Assembly: GCA_007258455.2 (NCBI GenBank)
Contig: VDFB02000003.1
Coordinates: 43,031,986 to 43,095,985 of the forward strand
Reading direction: 5' to 3'
DNA: 64,000 bases
DNA from: Sequoia sempervirens
Taxonomy: Eukaryota > Streptophyta > Pinopsida > Cupressales > Cupressaceae
Shown here: piece after piece, positions 1 to 11,619 of the stretch
Layout: every line of letters begins with the position of its first letter
Numbering within the stretch: the first letter of the stretch is position 1
Translations under genes and position numbers: made by a program
The notes under the pieces: generated by a model
What the model was told of the DNA's origin: nothing
Database searches by the model: none
Seen by the model: the letters and a program-made list of their open reading frames with translations, nothing else

Positions 1-2067
1 TGAAATAGCAACCCTTTTCTTGGTCTTACTCCTTGTTCTCAAATACAGGCCAACATCCACGTTCTTCTCCACAATAGGACCAATATCCTTAATCTTCTCC
101 ACCATATTCATGCAATTAACATCCTCCATGGCATTCTCTAGATCACCCAGATCCAAAGACTTTCCAGTCCATTTTATGGCTTTCTCATTTAAAATAGAGA
201 GGCCCTTAGCAATCGATTTCAAGGATTTGTTGTTGATGTTAACCACACTCTTCAAATCATCAGACATCTTACTAATTTTCTCCTCAATATTAACAAACCT
301 CTCCTTAAAAGTCTTATGGATAGCTAATTCCAGGGAAGTAATCCTCTCCTCACGAGTTTTACTAAAATGATCAACATCAATAACAAGTCTATTAAGCATA
401 ACATTCATGGTCTTAACCTTACCTTTGATTGACCATTCCTTCTAGTTGCTATGCACTAGCACCACACAAACATCTTTCCAATTCTTAATCCAAACATTGA
501 GCTCCTTAACTTCTAAGAAAGGCCACTTCACCAATGAGAGAAAGTTGTGAGTTCCATCCTCGGCCATCCTACAAAACATGCCCATGTTAACCTCATCCCA
601 ATTGACCGATGGCACAACTTGAGAACCAACATTCTCGATGGGATCCTCCCAAGCCTTCTCTTTATCCTCCATTTCCTCCTCAACATGGGAATCCTCCACT
701 TCAATCACCTCGACTTTAACCTGATGCTTATCCGACATGTTTGCCAAGTCTGCTGGAATTTATAGCCACTCCTCTTTCACATCACTCCCCTTAACCTGCT
801 TAGAGCCAATAGGAGAGACTAAATTATCCTGGTTAGGGTCAACCCCTTTTGAATACACCAAACCCTCATTCCCCTGCTCAATATCCTCTATAGGATGCTC
901 AGACCTTGGGAGGCCATTACCCACGCCATGGCTATCCTCCAAAATAGGGGAAATCTCCATATCACCCAACTTGCTAGCACCCAGGGTATGTTTGACATTA
1001 GAAACAAGGGGCTCCTTCACATCTTTAGAGACCTCCACCTTCTACTTAACAACATGCTTCTCTTTTCTAGGGCATTTTTTCTTCCCCTTCGCATTCTTCT
1101 TTACTGAAGGCACCATAGCTTCCTTCAATTCATTATCAGTTTCATAACTCCTAGACTAGGATTCATAATCCTTAGAACCCTCAACAAAATCACTAACCTC
1201 GTCCAACATCTCCTCAAAATTAGAATCATCATCCTCATAATTCCCTTCCCATTTCACCAGTAAATCACCAGTTTCATACCCAGAGTTTTTTCCACCCTTT
1301 TTATGGGTCAGAGTCTTAGAAGAAATAGGAACCAACTTCAACTTTATGTGCTAAAAAATGAGATTCATAAGGCCTCCATGGAGAATAGCCTTCCTTGGGT
1401 TCTTCTGATGGTCCTCAATACTAGTCTCCATCGAAAGTAGAAGGTAAAAAGGAAACGAAACCAGAGCATTATGGAAAAAATGATTTAAAAGCATGAAGTG
1501 ATAACCATAGATTACAAAAAACCTACCCTCCAAGGTGAAATAATGCATAATGGCTAGAGCAATATCCCTCTAAAGTGGCTTGAGAGATTTGCAAGCATAC
1601 CCACCACTACCAACCAACCTGAGCTTCTTCTCGACAAATTTGAAGAAATTTGAAAGAGCTTTCTTCGTCGCACCTCTATCTTTGTAAAATTTCCTTCCAT
1701 TGGAAGGAAGACCAGCTACCTCAGCTATGAAATCCTCATCAATGTTAAATTCCACACCTTTGTATCGTAGAATCCTGTTGTTCCACCCTTTAACGAAAAC
1801 CTTTGTTGCTTCAAGGTTCGGACCTTGGAGTTTTAACAAATAGGTGCTAAACCCACTCTTTTCCAAGTGCTCCCAAACAATTTCATTACTCCTAAAATCC
1901 TCACAAGAGCTTGACTCCACTCTGCAACGAGCTCCTCCCATGGTGGCATACAACGAACAACACTCCACCAACACCTTAATTTTTGTAAAAGCAAGATTAG
2001 GCGAAAAATCCCCAAAGCAATGCAAAACAGACCCAAAAAATGTGTGAGCTTTCCACACTAAGTACAA
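1..2067 (-). pseudogene. degenerate gag-like / plant transposon-protein-like ORF, runs off left edge
   Basis: One minus-strand frame reads from about 2067 to base 1 with only six in-frame stops (five TAG, one TAA) and no frameshift. The likely start is the ATG near 1941 (MGGARCRVESSS). The N-terminal ~150 residues look globular and include GVEFNIDEDFIAEVAGLP, a pattern that reminds me of the 'putative plant transposon protein' domain of plant retroelements; this is recall, not a search. A hydrophobic helical stretch follows (about 1550-1350), then an acidic, lysine-rich linker, then a helical coiled-coil-like tail (about 440-60). No polymerase motif is visible. It sits directly downstream of the LINE on the same strand. 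It could be an internal gene of a non-autonomous LTR element or captured sequence. Function unknown. Confidence 0.55.
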
Positions 2068-2276
2068 CCAAACCTAGGCTCCCATTCCATAATTTCATGG
2101 ATATCTAAAAACAATTATTGAAAGAGAAAGCACAGGACTCAACGTGCAAAAACCAACTCAGGAAGAAATGAAAGAGCCTTTCTCCCATCTCAACCACCTT
2201 AATGACATGACAACTGGTCATTATTGGAAATGTTCTTAAGGTTAAGTGGCAAGGATTCATAATCATCCCAATTATT

Positions 2277-2726
2277 TCAAGCCACCACTCCCAAGTTAGC
2301 TAACCCATCAGCCAAGGAATTAGCTTCCCTAAACACGTGAGAAATTCTAAATTCATAAAATGAATTAATGATGGATAAAGAATCATTAATCATATGGGCT
2401 ATCAGCCATGAAAGTGGGCTTTTCAACATAGGACACTTAATAATGTAAAGAGAATCCCCTTCAATCCAAAGTTTGGAGACCCCATAATTTTTAGCCAATA
2501 GGAGGCCATGATAGGCTATTTTTGCCTCTACAAAGTGGTTTGTCTGGGTTCCCAAAGGGAGTGCCACCGCAGAGACAAACCTACCATTCTCATCACCTAA
2601 CACTCCCCCACAACCAGTAGGTCCTAAATTCCCCTTAGAATCCCTATCAAAGTTGACTTTGAACCAACCACAAGAGGGATCTTTCCACCAAACCCCCTCT
2701 CTAGAAGCTTTTATCTTCCTCGCCAA
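2277..2726 (-). CDS. LINE C-terminal RNase H domain (RVT_3 type)
   Basis: The 149 residues include the strand-loop WFKVNFDRDSKGNLGPTGCGG, where the first Asp and the GG turn of the plant RVT_3 family are visible. They also include EAKIAYHGLLLA with the catalytic Glu, WIEGDS with an Asp, and a final ANSLADGLANLGV with the last Asp. This acquired domain is typical of one plant LINE clade. The frame is open throughout and ends at a stop at 2277. It is separated from the upstream zf-RVT block by a break near 2730-2870. Confidence 0.85.
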   Translation of the reverse strand: MARKIKASREGVWWKDPSCGWFKVNFDRDSKGNLGPTGCGGVLGDENGRFVSAVALPLGTQTNHFVEAKIAYHGLLLAKNYGVSKLWIEGDSLYIIKCPMLKSPLSWLIAHMINDSLSIINSFYEFRISHVFREANSLADGLANLGVVA

Positions 2727-3907
2727 ATTAGAAAGATCACAAGAAATATTTCATCTTTTACCCACTAACAAATCATAAGAAGAGACTGTCGCCTTGAGAT
2801 TGAAAGAAGGGAGCCCCAAGAATTCATAGAGAAGGTGATAGTTTTAGCTAATGGAAAACATGATTGTTACATTCCTTTCAAACTCCCCATGCCAAATGCA
2901 GTAGGGTAAGAGACCACAACATAGAAATATTTGGATTAAGAGTAGAAGCCACCCACTGAAACCATAAATCATGGAAAGAAGCAGGAAACAACCAAGATAA
3001 ATCCCATAGCTGAAGAATATGAGCCCACACTTCCCAAGTATAACTACAGCCAACCACAAGATGAAAACAATCCTTAGTTGCTTCTTTACATAAGGAACAC
3101 CTATTCGATAGAGACATACCCCTTTTCATAAGATTATTGAGAGTTAAGATCTTGTCTTGATACAAAAGCCAGAAGAAAATATTAATTTTAGGCAAAAGTT
3201 TCACATTCCACAAACGAACCCAAAAAGGAGGGGGCCAACCAGTCGAATCTAAAAAGAGAAGGCCAAAGAAACAAAAAACGTATCATTGGGAGCCAACCTC
3301 CATGCCACAAAATCATTAGGAGCATCAACATGGATATGAATCAAAGAGAGAAACAAAAAGAGGGGTTCCAAATCCCTATTAACCAAATCAAGTATGATCC
3401 AACTACCATTAAGGATATAATCAAACACAAAAACACCCCATTCCCTGACACAAAAGGCTTTGAAAGGGGTTGCCCAAGGTTCATCCTTCAAGGGACCATG
3501 ACCAATCCACCAATCATCCTAGAACAAGATTGTCCTACCGTTCCCAAAGACCCACTGCAGGCTAGCAACCACAGTCGAACAGGCTCGAAGCATGAAGTTC
3601 TAGAGGACAAACCCCTGAGGAGGAACAAAATTCTCCCTTAACAAATCTCTAAACCTATCCACCCCCTCAAATATTTTGAAGAGTAAATAGTATTCCATTC
3701 TTTGTCACTCACAAGAAAGTTCCAAAACTGTTTCGCCATAAGGGATTAATTAAAATCCTTTAGCTTACACATGCCTAAGCCACCTTGGAATTTCGACCTG
3801 CAAACCTCCTCCCAAGACAACAATTGTAATCTTTTCTTCTCCTGCACCCTAGACCACAAGAATCTTTTCTGAATACCCTCAATTTTTTCCCAAAACCTTC
3901 TAGGAAT

Positions 3908-4882
3908 TTAGAAAAAGCTTAAGGCATAAATTGGAAAATTCTGCAAAGTTGACCTGATTAACTGAATTTTACTTGCTTGGCTAAGTAGGACACCTTTCCA
4001 ACCAACAAGTTTCAAATGAAACTTATCAATGATACCATTCCAAAAGGAATCAGGAACACCATTAGAACAAAGAGGAAGCCCTAAATAGGTAGAGGGAAGC
4101 TCTCCAATATGACATTCCAGAATACTAACAATCCTCAACTGACGATGCTCTGGAGTATTAAGAAAAAAAGCAGTGCTCTTAGGAAAACTCACCTTCTGAC
4201 CAAAAGCCACCTCATATTGCTGAAGAATAAGATGGATAGATTTAGCCTCAGCAAGAATAGTAGTGTCATCAACAAATTTTTGATGAGAGCAACAAAGTTG
4301 GTGTGAAGAGGGATAAAGACCTTTGAAGGCCCCATTAGACAATGCTTGAAGAAGAAACCTACCCAAAGACTTAGCCATAATGATAAAGAGAAAGGGAGAA
4401 ATAGGATCCCCTTGCCGCAAACCATGAGAGCTTCTGAAAAAGGTAGAAGGTGAACCATTGACAAGCACCGAGAATGAAGGTGAGGAAATTAATTTCCAAA
4501 CCAATTGCAGGACCCGACCCAAGAATCCAAACGCCTTGAGAATATTGTTGAGGAAAATCCAATTCACTCGGTCATAAGTTTTCACTAAATCCAACTTTAA
4601 AATAAGCCCAAGCTTCTTGTTAACTTTGAGAGAATGAATTTTCTCATGCACCGTAAGAACAAAATCCAAAATTTGCCTTCCCAACACAAAACTGTTTTGG
4701 TGGGGTGAAATAATCTTAGGAAGAATCCTTTGTAGCCTTGAAGCAAGCACCTTAGAAAAAATCTTATATATAGGATTACATAAAATGATGGGCCTGAAGT
4801 CACTAAAGTACTCAGCCACAAGCTTCTTAGGGATTAACACAATAAACGTGGAGATCAATTCCTTAAGAAGCTGTCTACTCAA
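3908..4882 (-). CDS. LINE reverse transcriptase domain, uninterrupted 324-residue block
   Basis: This is the longest clean piece of the LINE ORF2. RT motifs appear in order: TFIVLIPK, FRPIILCNPIYKIFSKVLA, LKLDLVKTYDRVNW (palm motif A with its Asp), GLRQGDPISPFLF (motif B), FVDDTTIL (motif C with both catalytic Asp) and STYLGLPL (thumb side). All catalytic residues I can see are kept. It begins in the finger region, so it is a domain fragment and not a complete gene. Confidence 0.9.
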   Translation of the reverse strand: MSRQLLKELISTFIVLIPKKLVAEYFSDFRPIILCNPIYKIFSKVLASRLQRILPKIISPHQNSFVLGRQILDFVLTVHEKIHSLKVNKKLGLILKLDLVKTYDRVNWIFLNNILKAFGFLGRVLQLVWKLISSPSFSVLVNGSPSTFFRSSHGLRQGDPISPFLFIIMAKSLGRFLLQALSNGAFKGLYPSSHQLCCSHQKFVDDTTILAEAKSIHLILQQYEVAFGQKVSFPKSTAFFLNTPEHRQLRIVSILECHIGELPSTYLGLPLCSNGVPDSFWNGIIDKFHLKLVGWKGVLLSQASKIQLIRSTLQNFPIYALSFF

Positions 4883-6434
4883 AAAGAATTATTTAATGGC
4901 ATTGATAACATCCTTAGAAATAATATCCCAATAAGACTGAAAGAATAACATCGGAAACCCATATGGTCTCGGAGATTTGTTTCCTTCAAAAGAGAACACA
5001 ACCTTTCTAATCTCCTCATCTGACAGAATACCAGCCAAAACCCTATTCTCCTCCTTTGACACCAAGTTAGGAATAACATTGAGAAATCTTTGTTGGTTGA
5101 TAGGATCAAGAGGACGATTCTCGGAGAGAAGGTCCTCAAAGAAAGACCAAGCTGCTAATCTTATTTCATCATCCTATTCAAGAGAAGAATTATTCACAAC
5201 AATTTTAGATATCCTATTAGAGGATCTATGCTTCAAAGTTGTAAGATGGAAAAAACAAGTATTTTTATCCCCACTTTGAAGCCAAATAGCTCTAGATCTC
5301 TTCTTCTAGAACTCCTCCTCCCTAGCCACAATGTTATGCAAACTCACCAAAAGAACACTTTCCTCCTGAAGAAGCAAGACATTAGATCCAAAAGCCTACA
5401 TTCTTTGTTGCACAATATCTAGTTTAGCCTTAAGCTCTGATTTCTCCTTAAAGATGTTTCCAAAAGAAGACTTATTCCACTGAATCAAGTTTTGCTTAAC
5501 ATAAGAAAATTTCTTAGCAACTTTATACATGGCAGAACCATCAACATTAATATTCCACGACTTTGCAATTTTAGAACGCAACTTTGGATGACTAAACCAC
5601 ATTTTTTCAACTCTGAACGGAAAGGACTTTTTTTAACCAAAAAGCTCAGCATTCAAGGATATAGGAAAATGATCTGATCCGAGTCTAGTTAGAGAAGAAA
5701 GAGAACAAGCATAAAAATGTAACCATTCAGGAGAAATAAGAACTCGATCCAACTGGACCTAAATAAGAGTATCCCCCGTGCGCCTATTAGACCAAGTATA
5801 GGATGCCCCTCCCAAATCCAAATCTAGTAGAAAATTATCATTAATGAAGCTCATGATATCAAGACGACTATCATCTGCAACCTGGGAGCCCCCAAACTTA
5901 TCAACATCATTGAGTGAGGTGTTAAAATCCCCATCACCAGCTAGTTCTGAAAAAAGAATTGAACCTTAAAAGTATTCAAACTCCCCCAAAAATGCTTTTG
6001 AGAAATTTTCAAATTGGGAGCATAGATATTTGACAACACCCAAGAGAACTTATCCGTGGGGCATGAAAAATAAGTAGCAACATGATTCTCAAAAGCAAAC
6101 AAGGCAGAGCCATAAACCACCTTAGGATTCTAAAACATAGCCACCCCTCTAGAAGCACCATCAAAATCAAAATCCTGACAACCACAATCCTTAAAAAATC
6201 TATTCTTAATTCTTTTGACCTTCTTCGTACTCATCTTAGTCTCTTGGATCAAAATAATATCGGGACAATGATCTCTCACAATGTTTGCAAGAAGATCTTG
6301 TTTATGAGGATTATTTAATTCTCTTATATTCTAGGAGAGGATCTTCATAAAAGATTTTATGAGGGACCATTCAATCCCATCTCAAGCAGAGTAATCTATG
6401 AACCATCAACAATAGCACATTTTCTTTCCCTCTC

Positions 6435-8134
6435 CTAGAATTTATGCAAAGAATGCCTTCCTCTACCCCTTGGCTCCGAACCACAATCCAGTTTCAACCG
6501 ATTCCTTGTAGCCATACCCACCACAAAAAGAGTTGATTTCTTCTTATTACGAGACTTGGAAGCAGAGGGAATAGGGATCCCTGCCTCCTCTCCCTGAGGA
6601 TCAGAAGAGGAACAAACATTGATAGAAGAGGTGAGTACCAACTTCTCTGACACAACCGTGTCCACCAACGACTCTTCAAAAGGAAAATCCTCTTTGTCCA
6701 TAAATGGTTCCACCAATAGGGAACTCGATGACTCAACCTTGGAAGTTAAAAACAAACCCTCAGAGACCATCTTCAGAGGGGTCACCTTCTCTGGTTCAGC
6801 TACCACAATAGCCAAAGACTCGACACCAATCTCCTCCACCAGATCCATAGCACGCTCCTCAACACACGGGACCTTAAACTCGTCCTCCTCATAAAAAACT
6901 TCCTCAATAGAGCAGGAACAGACATGATCAACAATAGGTTCCTTCGCAACAGAGACATCGAGAGGCGGATCCTCACACACCACCTCCTCCAAAGGCTCAG
7001 TAGAACTTGACTCAACCCTAGGAATAGGACATTTCCCAACCTCCTTCCAATTTTTTTCCTCCATCGAGACCTTTTGAGAAGGGGCCGACGCCTTTTGAGC
7101 AAGCACTTTTGGCTTTAGAGGACACTTCTTCACCCAATGACCCACCTTCTTGCAGTGGAAATAGGCAACAAGGATAGATTCAAACTCAATCGCCTGCTCC
7201 CACACTCCCAGCTTAGAATTTATCTTTATCATTGATGGGAGATCTGTAGCCTAGTCCAAAATCACACACAACCGAGCATAAACAAGCCTATGCCTCGAAG
7301 CAGTGAGATTATCAATAGATAACAAGCATCCAAAGGTAGACACAATTCCTTCAAAGACTTGCTCATCCCAGAATTCAAGAGGAAGCCCAGGCAAGTAGAC
7401 CCACACAAGAGCTGAGTCAAAAGAACAAGAACTCAGAGAGAAGCCTACCTCCCATTTCTTTAGCACCGGAGTAGATTTACCAATAAGCCAAGGCCCCCCA
7501 CCAAAACCTTCAACAAATCTTCATCACAAGAGAAGGAAAATGAGAAGAAGCCCTTTGCAAGGGCCGCTACCTCAACTTGACCTTTCAAATGCCACTAATT
7601 CTTAGAGAGGCTGCAAACCATTTCAATATTAGGATGAGGTCCCCAAAACTTACCAACCAACGATTGCTCCATGGAAAGAATACCCTTGTTAATAATACAG
7701 TCTGACACAAAGGCAAAATAATCGCCAGCTGATGGGTCAACAAAAAATTCCATGAGAGGTGAGGAACTCTTCTCCTTAAGCTTAGCACTAAACAAATTTG
7801 ACCAAGTCTCCCCCTCCACCAAGGTAACAACTTGTTGAGTAGCTTCATAGACCACAACAGCCTCGGGAGCCATATAAATAAACCCCACCTTGTCCAAGGA
7901 AGTACCATCCAGACCCAGACCTCCAAAGTGAGGAAGGACTTTTGAGTTACCTAACAGAAAGGACCCACAAGATGTCCCATTCAAAAGACAACCGTCAACC
8001 ACCTTCCTAACATCATCCTGACCTCCGCCATTAATGCCAACCCCTAGAGCAGGGTTTCTTGCCTTACCAAAATTTGAAAAATCCTTACCACCATCTAAAA
8101 TCGCAGTTACAGCTCCACTCGATGACATCTCCAT
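6435..8134 (-). pseudogene. LINE ORF1, gag-like nucleic-acid binding protein (DUF4283 + CCHC)
   Basis: The frame starts at 8134 (MEMSSSGAVTAILDGG), shifts, and resumes at 7466 and 7232. The DUF4283 core is seen as VWVYLPGLPLEFWDEQVF around 7410-7350, a typical plant LINE ORF1 signature. The zinc knuckle near 7165-7130 reads YFHCKKVGHWVKKC: C-x4-H-x4-C is intact, but the first Cys of CCHC is Tyr (codon TAT). The C-terminal ~200 residues are acidic and serine-rich. The product would bind LINE RNA in the ribonucleoprotein. At least one frameshift and a stop (7250-7235) break it. Confidence 0.82.
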
Positions 8135-8192
8135 TTCATCATCTTTTGTTTCTTCTTTAATCTTGGTTAACTTCTATTGAATTAGTCTTTTC

Positions 8193-8253
8193 TTCTCCTC
8201 ATTCAATCTTCTAAATATTGAATTAGTCTATTTAGAAGATTGGATAAGGAGAA
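8193..8253. repeat. inverted repeat, 25 bp arms with 11 bp loop
   Basis: The left arm 8193-8217 and right arm 8229-8253 are reverse complements with two mismatches. The shared core is TCTTCTAAATA / TATTTAGAAGA. The sequence ATTGAATTAGTC occurs in the loop and again about 40 bp to the left. It lies just outside the LINE 5' end. It may be part of that element's 5' region or a separate fold-back. Confidence 0.8.
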
Positions 8254-8450
8254 CATGACCCTCACTTAACAATTGTCCAAGTACTATCTATAAACATCAC
8301 CCTTGTTCAGACATAAGTACATCAACCATCCATTCCATTCATTCCATTCATTTCTATGGGTCTACATTCAACTCTACATGTCAATCCACTATGACAAAGT
8401 GTGGAGATCAATTTTGTGGTAAAAGATATAAACCAAAGTGAAATATAATC

Positions 8451-9087
8451 AATTTATGAATTTTGAAACATTTATGTTTAATCATAAATTCTCTTTTCAA
8501 ATCTCAAACTTAATATATCAATAAAAAATATGATATTTTCATTATTTATTATTATACTTAATAGTATTTAATTATCACTCTCAAAAAATTTAACATCAAA
8601 ATATCCTAACACAATTACAATAAAAAGCACTCTTAAATACTAAATATTTTATTTATTTATTATAATATTTATTGTTCATCTAAACTTCAAATCATATATT
8701 TGTATCATTATTTTGTTTAAATATATATCCAACTATAGTAAATTTATGAATTTTGAAACATTTATTCTTATCATATATTCTCTTGTCAAATCTCAAACTA
8801 AATATATTAATAAGAAATATGATATTTTCATAATTTATTATTATACATAATAGTGTTGTAATTATCACTCTAAAAAAATTAATATCAAAATGTCTTGATA
8901 CAATTATAATCAAAAGTACTTTTTTTTGGATAAAAGATAAAGTCTGAACATTATTAATATAAAAGATGTAGATCAAAAGCACTCTTAAATACTAAATATT
9001 TTATTTATTTATTATAATATTTGTCCACCTAAACTTCAAATCATATTATTTTATCACTGTTTTGTTTAAATATATATCCAACTATAT
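8451..9087. repeat. AT-rich tandem duplication, unit about 290 bp, two copies
   Basis: Copy 1 is 8451-8740 and copy 2 is 8741-9087. Both start AATTTATGAATTTTGAAACA and end with TTTAAATATATATCCAACTATA. Copy 2 is longer because it carries a ~52 bp insertion at 8920-8971. No coding potential is seen in either copy. Confidence 0.85.
8920..8971 (-). mobile_element. very short 5'-truncated LINE 3' end
   Basis: It occurs only in the second tandem copy. On the minus strand it ends in TTATCTTTTATCCAAAAAAAA, a LINE-like 3' end with poly(A). It is flanked by an 11 bp direct repeat, ATCAAAAGTAC at 8909-8919 and ATCAAAAGCAC at 8972-8982. The first tandem copy provides the empty site (about 8614-8628). 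Confidence 0.65.
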
Positions 9088-10540
9088 GTAGTGAAAGCAT
9101 TTATTTTCACTACAAAAACCTTTAAATTTACATTTGATTGAAAAAAAGTGGTTTTAATCATAAGCTAAAATGCACATGGTATCCTCTTGTCTAGTCCACT
9201 CATTATTCTTTCACTTTTTCATATTATCAATCTTCCAAGAATATAATTACGGCATCTAACATGAGTTGTTAAAATCATAATTTTATATATTAAATTGGTA
9301 GATTTCTCTCGAAGAAAAGTCATTAACTTCACTTAGTTTTGGCTCCACGACTTTAAATAAGTTTGAAGGTTTGTTTAAGTTTTTATTGTAAGAAAGCTCA
9401 AATACCTTTCTTAAACTCCTTACCAAGTAACATTGTTTACTCAAACCTAACAAAATCATTCAATTGCCTAACCAATTACATGTTAGCAAGTTATGTACAT
9501 TTATGAGGTATTTTTAATGTGAATTTACCTTATATTTATAAGAAGGATTATACTATTTAATTTTAATATATAATTCCATTAATGATTAAAAAAACCATCT
9601 TTTAAAATGTGTGAAAATAATATTAATTTAGGTTAATTAAGTATAAATTAGTTTAAATTAATTATTGATTGGTTGGGATTGATAGATCTAATAATTTGTA
9701 ATAGTTATTTTAGAAATGCGATGGTGGAATGTGTATAGTTTTATGACCAAAGAATGTATGTTAATGGTGAACAATATAGCTTGTATCAACTTAGGAAATA
9801 CTATCTCTCTGTTAATATATGTATTACCATTATTTTTTTTTATTGGAGATCAAGTTTATGAGTCTAGGTCAAGTCTAGATAATCACATATTCATCCCTTG
9901 AGTATGGGCTCTATTATTCACCTGATTGACCTTTAAAGGATTGGCATTATTGTCACAAAGGTACACATCCTCCTAGGCCAACCCCTAAAAAACTTGAGTA
10001 GTTGATCTAAAAATACAATCAAAGGCCCTAGAATGTTGTTTATACATTTGTTAATTATTTAAGTGCACTGAATCTAAATGTTACACTATTGATAACTCCT
10101 TTGATGCTCTAGAATGAGAGAGGACCATGGATTCCATATGATGTAAAAATAATGCATCAAATACCTTCAAATTCTAGCACATAACAACAAATTTTGTAAG
10201 ATGTGTACTTAGTTAGCTTGGGGTGGGAAAATGAAAGAGACTAGTCAACCAAAATCTGAATTTAAATTTTAGAAAGGAAAGGATCGAGTCCATGATCATA
10301 GGATCAACGCCACAATCATGGAAATGACCATGGTGAGTAAATGGAACTATATTTTGGTGGCTGATGAATATATGAAAGTACTTGGATAAGACACATGTAT
10401 CAGGGCATGTGTATATAAGGATAAGGTGGGGGATACAAATGTGTGGATATGTGTATATAAAAATTGGTAAGGCAAGGGAGTGGGCCCAACTTTACACAAT
10501 ATCGCATCATTTATCAATAGATACATTTATCAAGACATTT
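9088..10540. other. AT-rich spacer, no gene seen
   Basis: Only short open frames occur, with no domain or composition signal. No terminal repeat or duplication was recognised. Confidence 0.5.
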
Positions 10541-10972
10541 CCTAGGGGAGGTTTGGCCCACATATCTAGGTGTAAGTTATGAGTTTTCCCACCTTTCCTT
10601 GGTAATTGTTCCATGTGTTTAGGGAGTGATGGTCATCATGTAAAGTTGGGATTTTACATACCTTAATGGTTTTGCATCTTTCTTAGGTTTTCCATTAGTA
10701 TTGTGAATGCCATCAAGTGTGTGTTGAGGATGAATTCAAATAGATGGTTTCCTCCTTCTAACCTTTTATTGTAGGTATTTTTCTTGTGACACCTTTCTTG
10801 AGGCAACCATGATAACTTGTGTGAATTGTTGTGTGTAAAATGACCCTTAGTGTGTGCATTGACATGCAATATGATATGTTAGTGTTGTATCTTATTTGTT
10901 TAAGTATGGTTTCAAAAAATGGTTCACTTAGCAAATGTTTGTGGTGTAAGGCTTGGGGAATTACATTTGCTA
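10541..10972 (+). repeat. dispersed repeat D, copy 1
   Basis: It matches 37680-38102 in the same orientation. Shared anchors are GGAGGTTTGGCCCA, GTGAATGCCATCAAG and AAATGACCCTTAGTGTGTGC in the same order, with small indels. It is non-coding. Because the two copies lie on either side of the gypsy element, they could be remnants of its LTRs; this is inference. Confidence 0.75.
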
Positions 10973-11619
10973 TTCGAGCCCATGTTCAAATATTAGGAGA
11001 TTTGATTTATGCGTTTACTCATGTGATTGAAGTGTGGTCAAGTTTTAGTTTTTACCATTAAATGGAAATATTATGACTTCATTCTTGGTATTCTTTAGCA
11101 TGGTATTATAGATGGTTATATGTATGTGCGAACCCATACAATTATTTATGAATGAAGGATGATTCTTATTCCATACTTCCCTTAGTAGAGTGGGAAAATA
11201 AATAAATATTGGGGATAACTTGAGATTCATAGTGAGAACTCCCAAGTGTTATGCAAAATTAGCTTGAGGATCCTCTTTGTGCACCACATGTTATTGTTCT
11301 ATGCCAGGAGATTTTAGTAAGATTGGGTCCTTGTTAGGAGGTATTACATTTAGTCCATTCCATCCCATTTAGGAAAGGAGAGAAGAGTACCCCAAAGATG
11401 GAGAGAGAGTACTTTAGGAACCCTTGATGTATTAGAGTGGGGGATTTTCTCTTGTAGAATTCATCTTGTAGGAAGATAAGCAAGTGGTGGAAAAGGATAG
11501 TATTTTAGAAAGGCACCTAAGAGACATTATATGAGCACATCCACCTACATTTGAGGGTTATTAAGGGGTTTTTGAGGGAGGGGTTTTGGCCCTTGATTGT
11601 GTAGCAACGAAAATAGTAC
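10973..11619. other. spacer between repeat D and repeat A, no gene seen
   Basis: A purine-rich stretch (about 11340-11420) is the only compositional feature. No open frame resembles a known protein. Confidence 0.4.

Larger units (their letters stand above)
2277..6348 (-). pseudogene. LINE ORF2 polyprotein: endonuclease-RT-zf-RVT-RNase H, broken
   Basis: I chose the ATG at 6348 because MKILS-stop-NIRELNNPHKQ matches the usual LINE ORF2 opening, with a Trp codon now TAG. Endonuclease motifs follow: QETK near 6235, GDFNTSLNDVDKFGG near 5920, LDRVLIS near 5750 and SDHFPIS near 5680. A helical linker leads to the RT at 4882-3908. A zf-RVT block (CSLCKEATKDCFHLVVGC) lies within 3213-2878, and an RNase H domain ends the protein at 2277. 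Several stops and frameshifts separate these blocks. In life it would nick the target, copy LINE RNA in place and degrade the RNA strand. Confidence 0.9.
2277..8134 (-). mobile_element. LINE (non-LTR retrotransposon) of the RNase H-bearing plant L1 type, 5.9 kb
   Basis: The order on the minus strand is ORF1 (DUF4283 plus CCHC knuckle), APE-type endonuclease, reverse transcriptase, zf-RVT and a C-terminal RNase H, as in plant L1-like LINEs. It is nearly full length but broken by stops and frameshifts, so it is not autonomous. No poly(A) tail (poly-T on the plus strand) is visible beyond the RNase H end at 2277, and no target-site duplication was found. The 5' end is probably near 8134-8260, where an inverted repeat lies. 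Confidence 0.9.
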
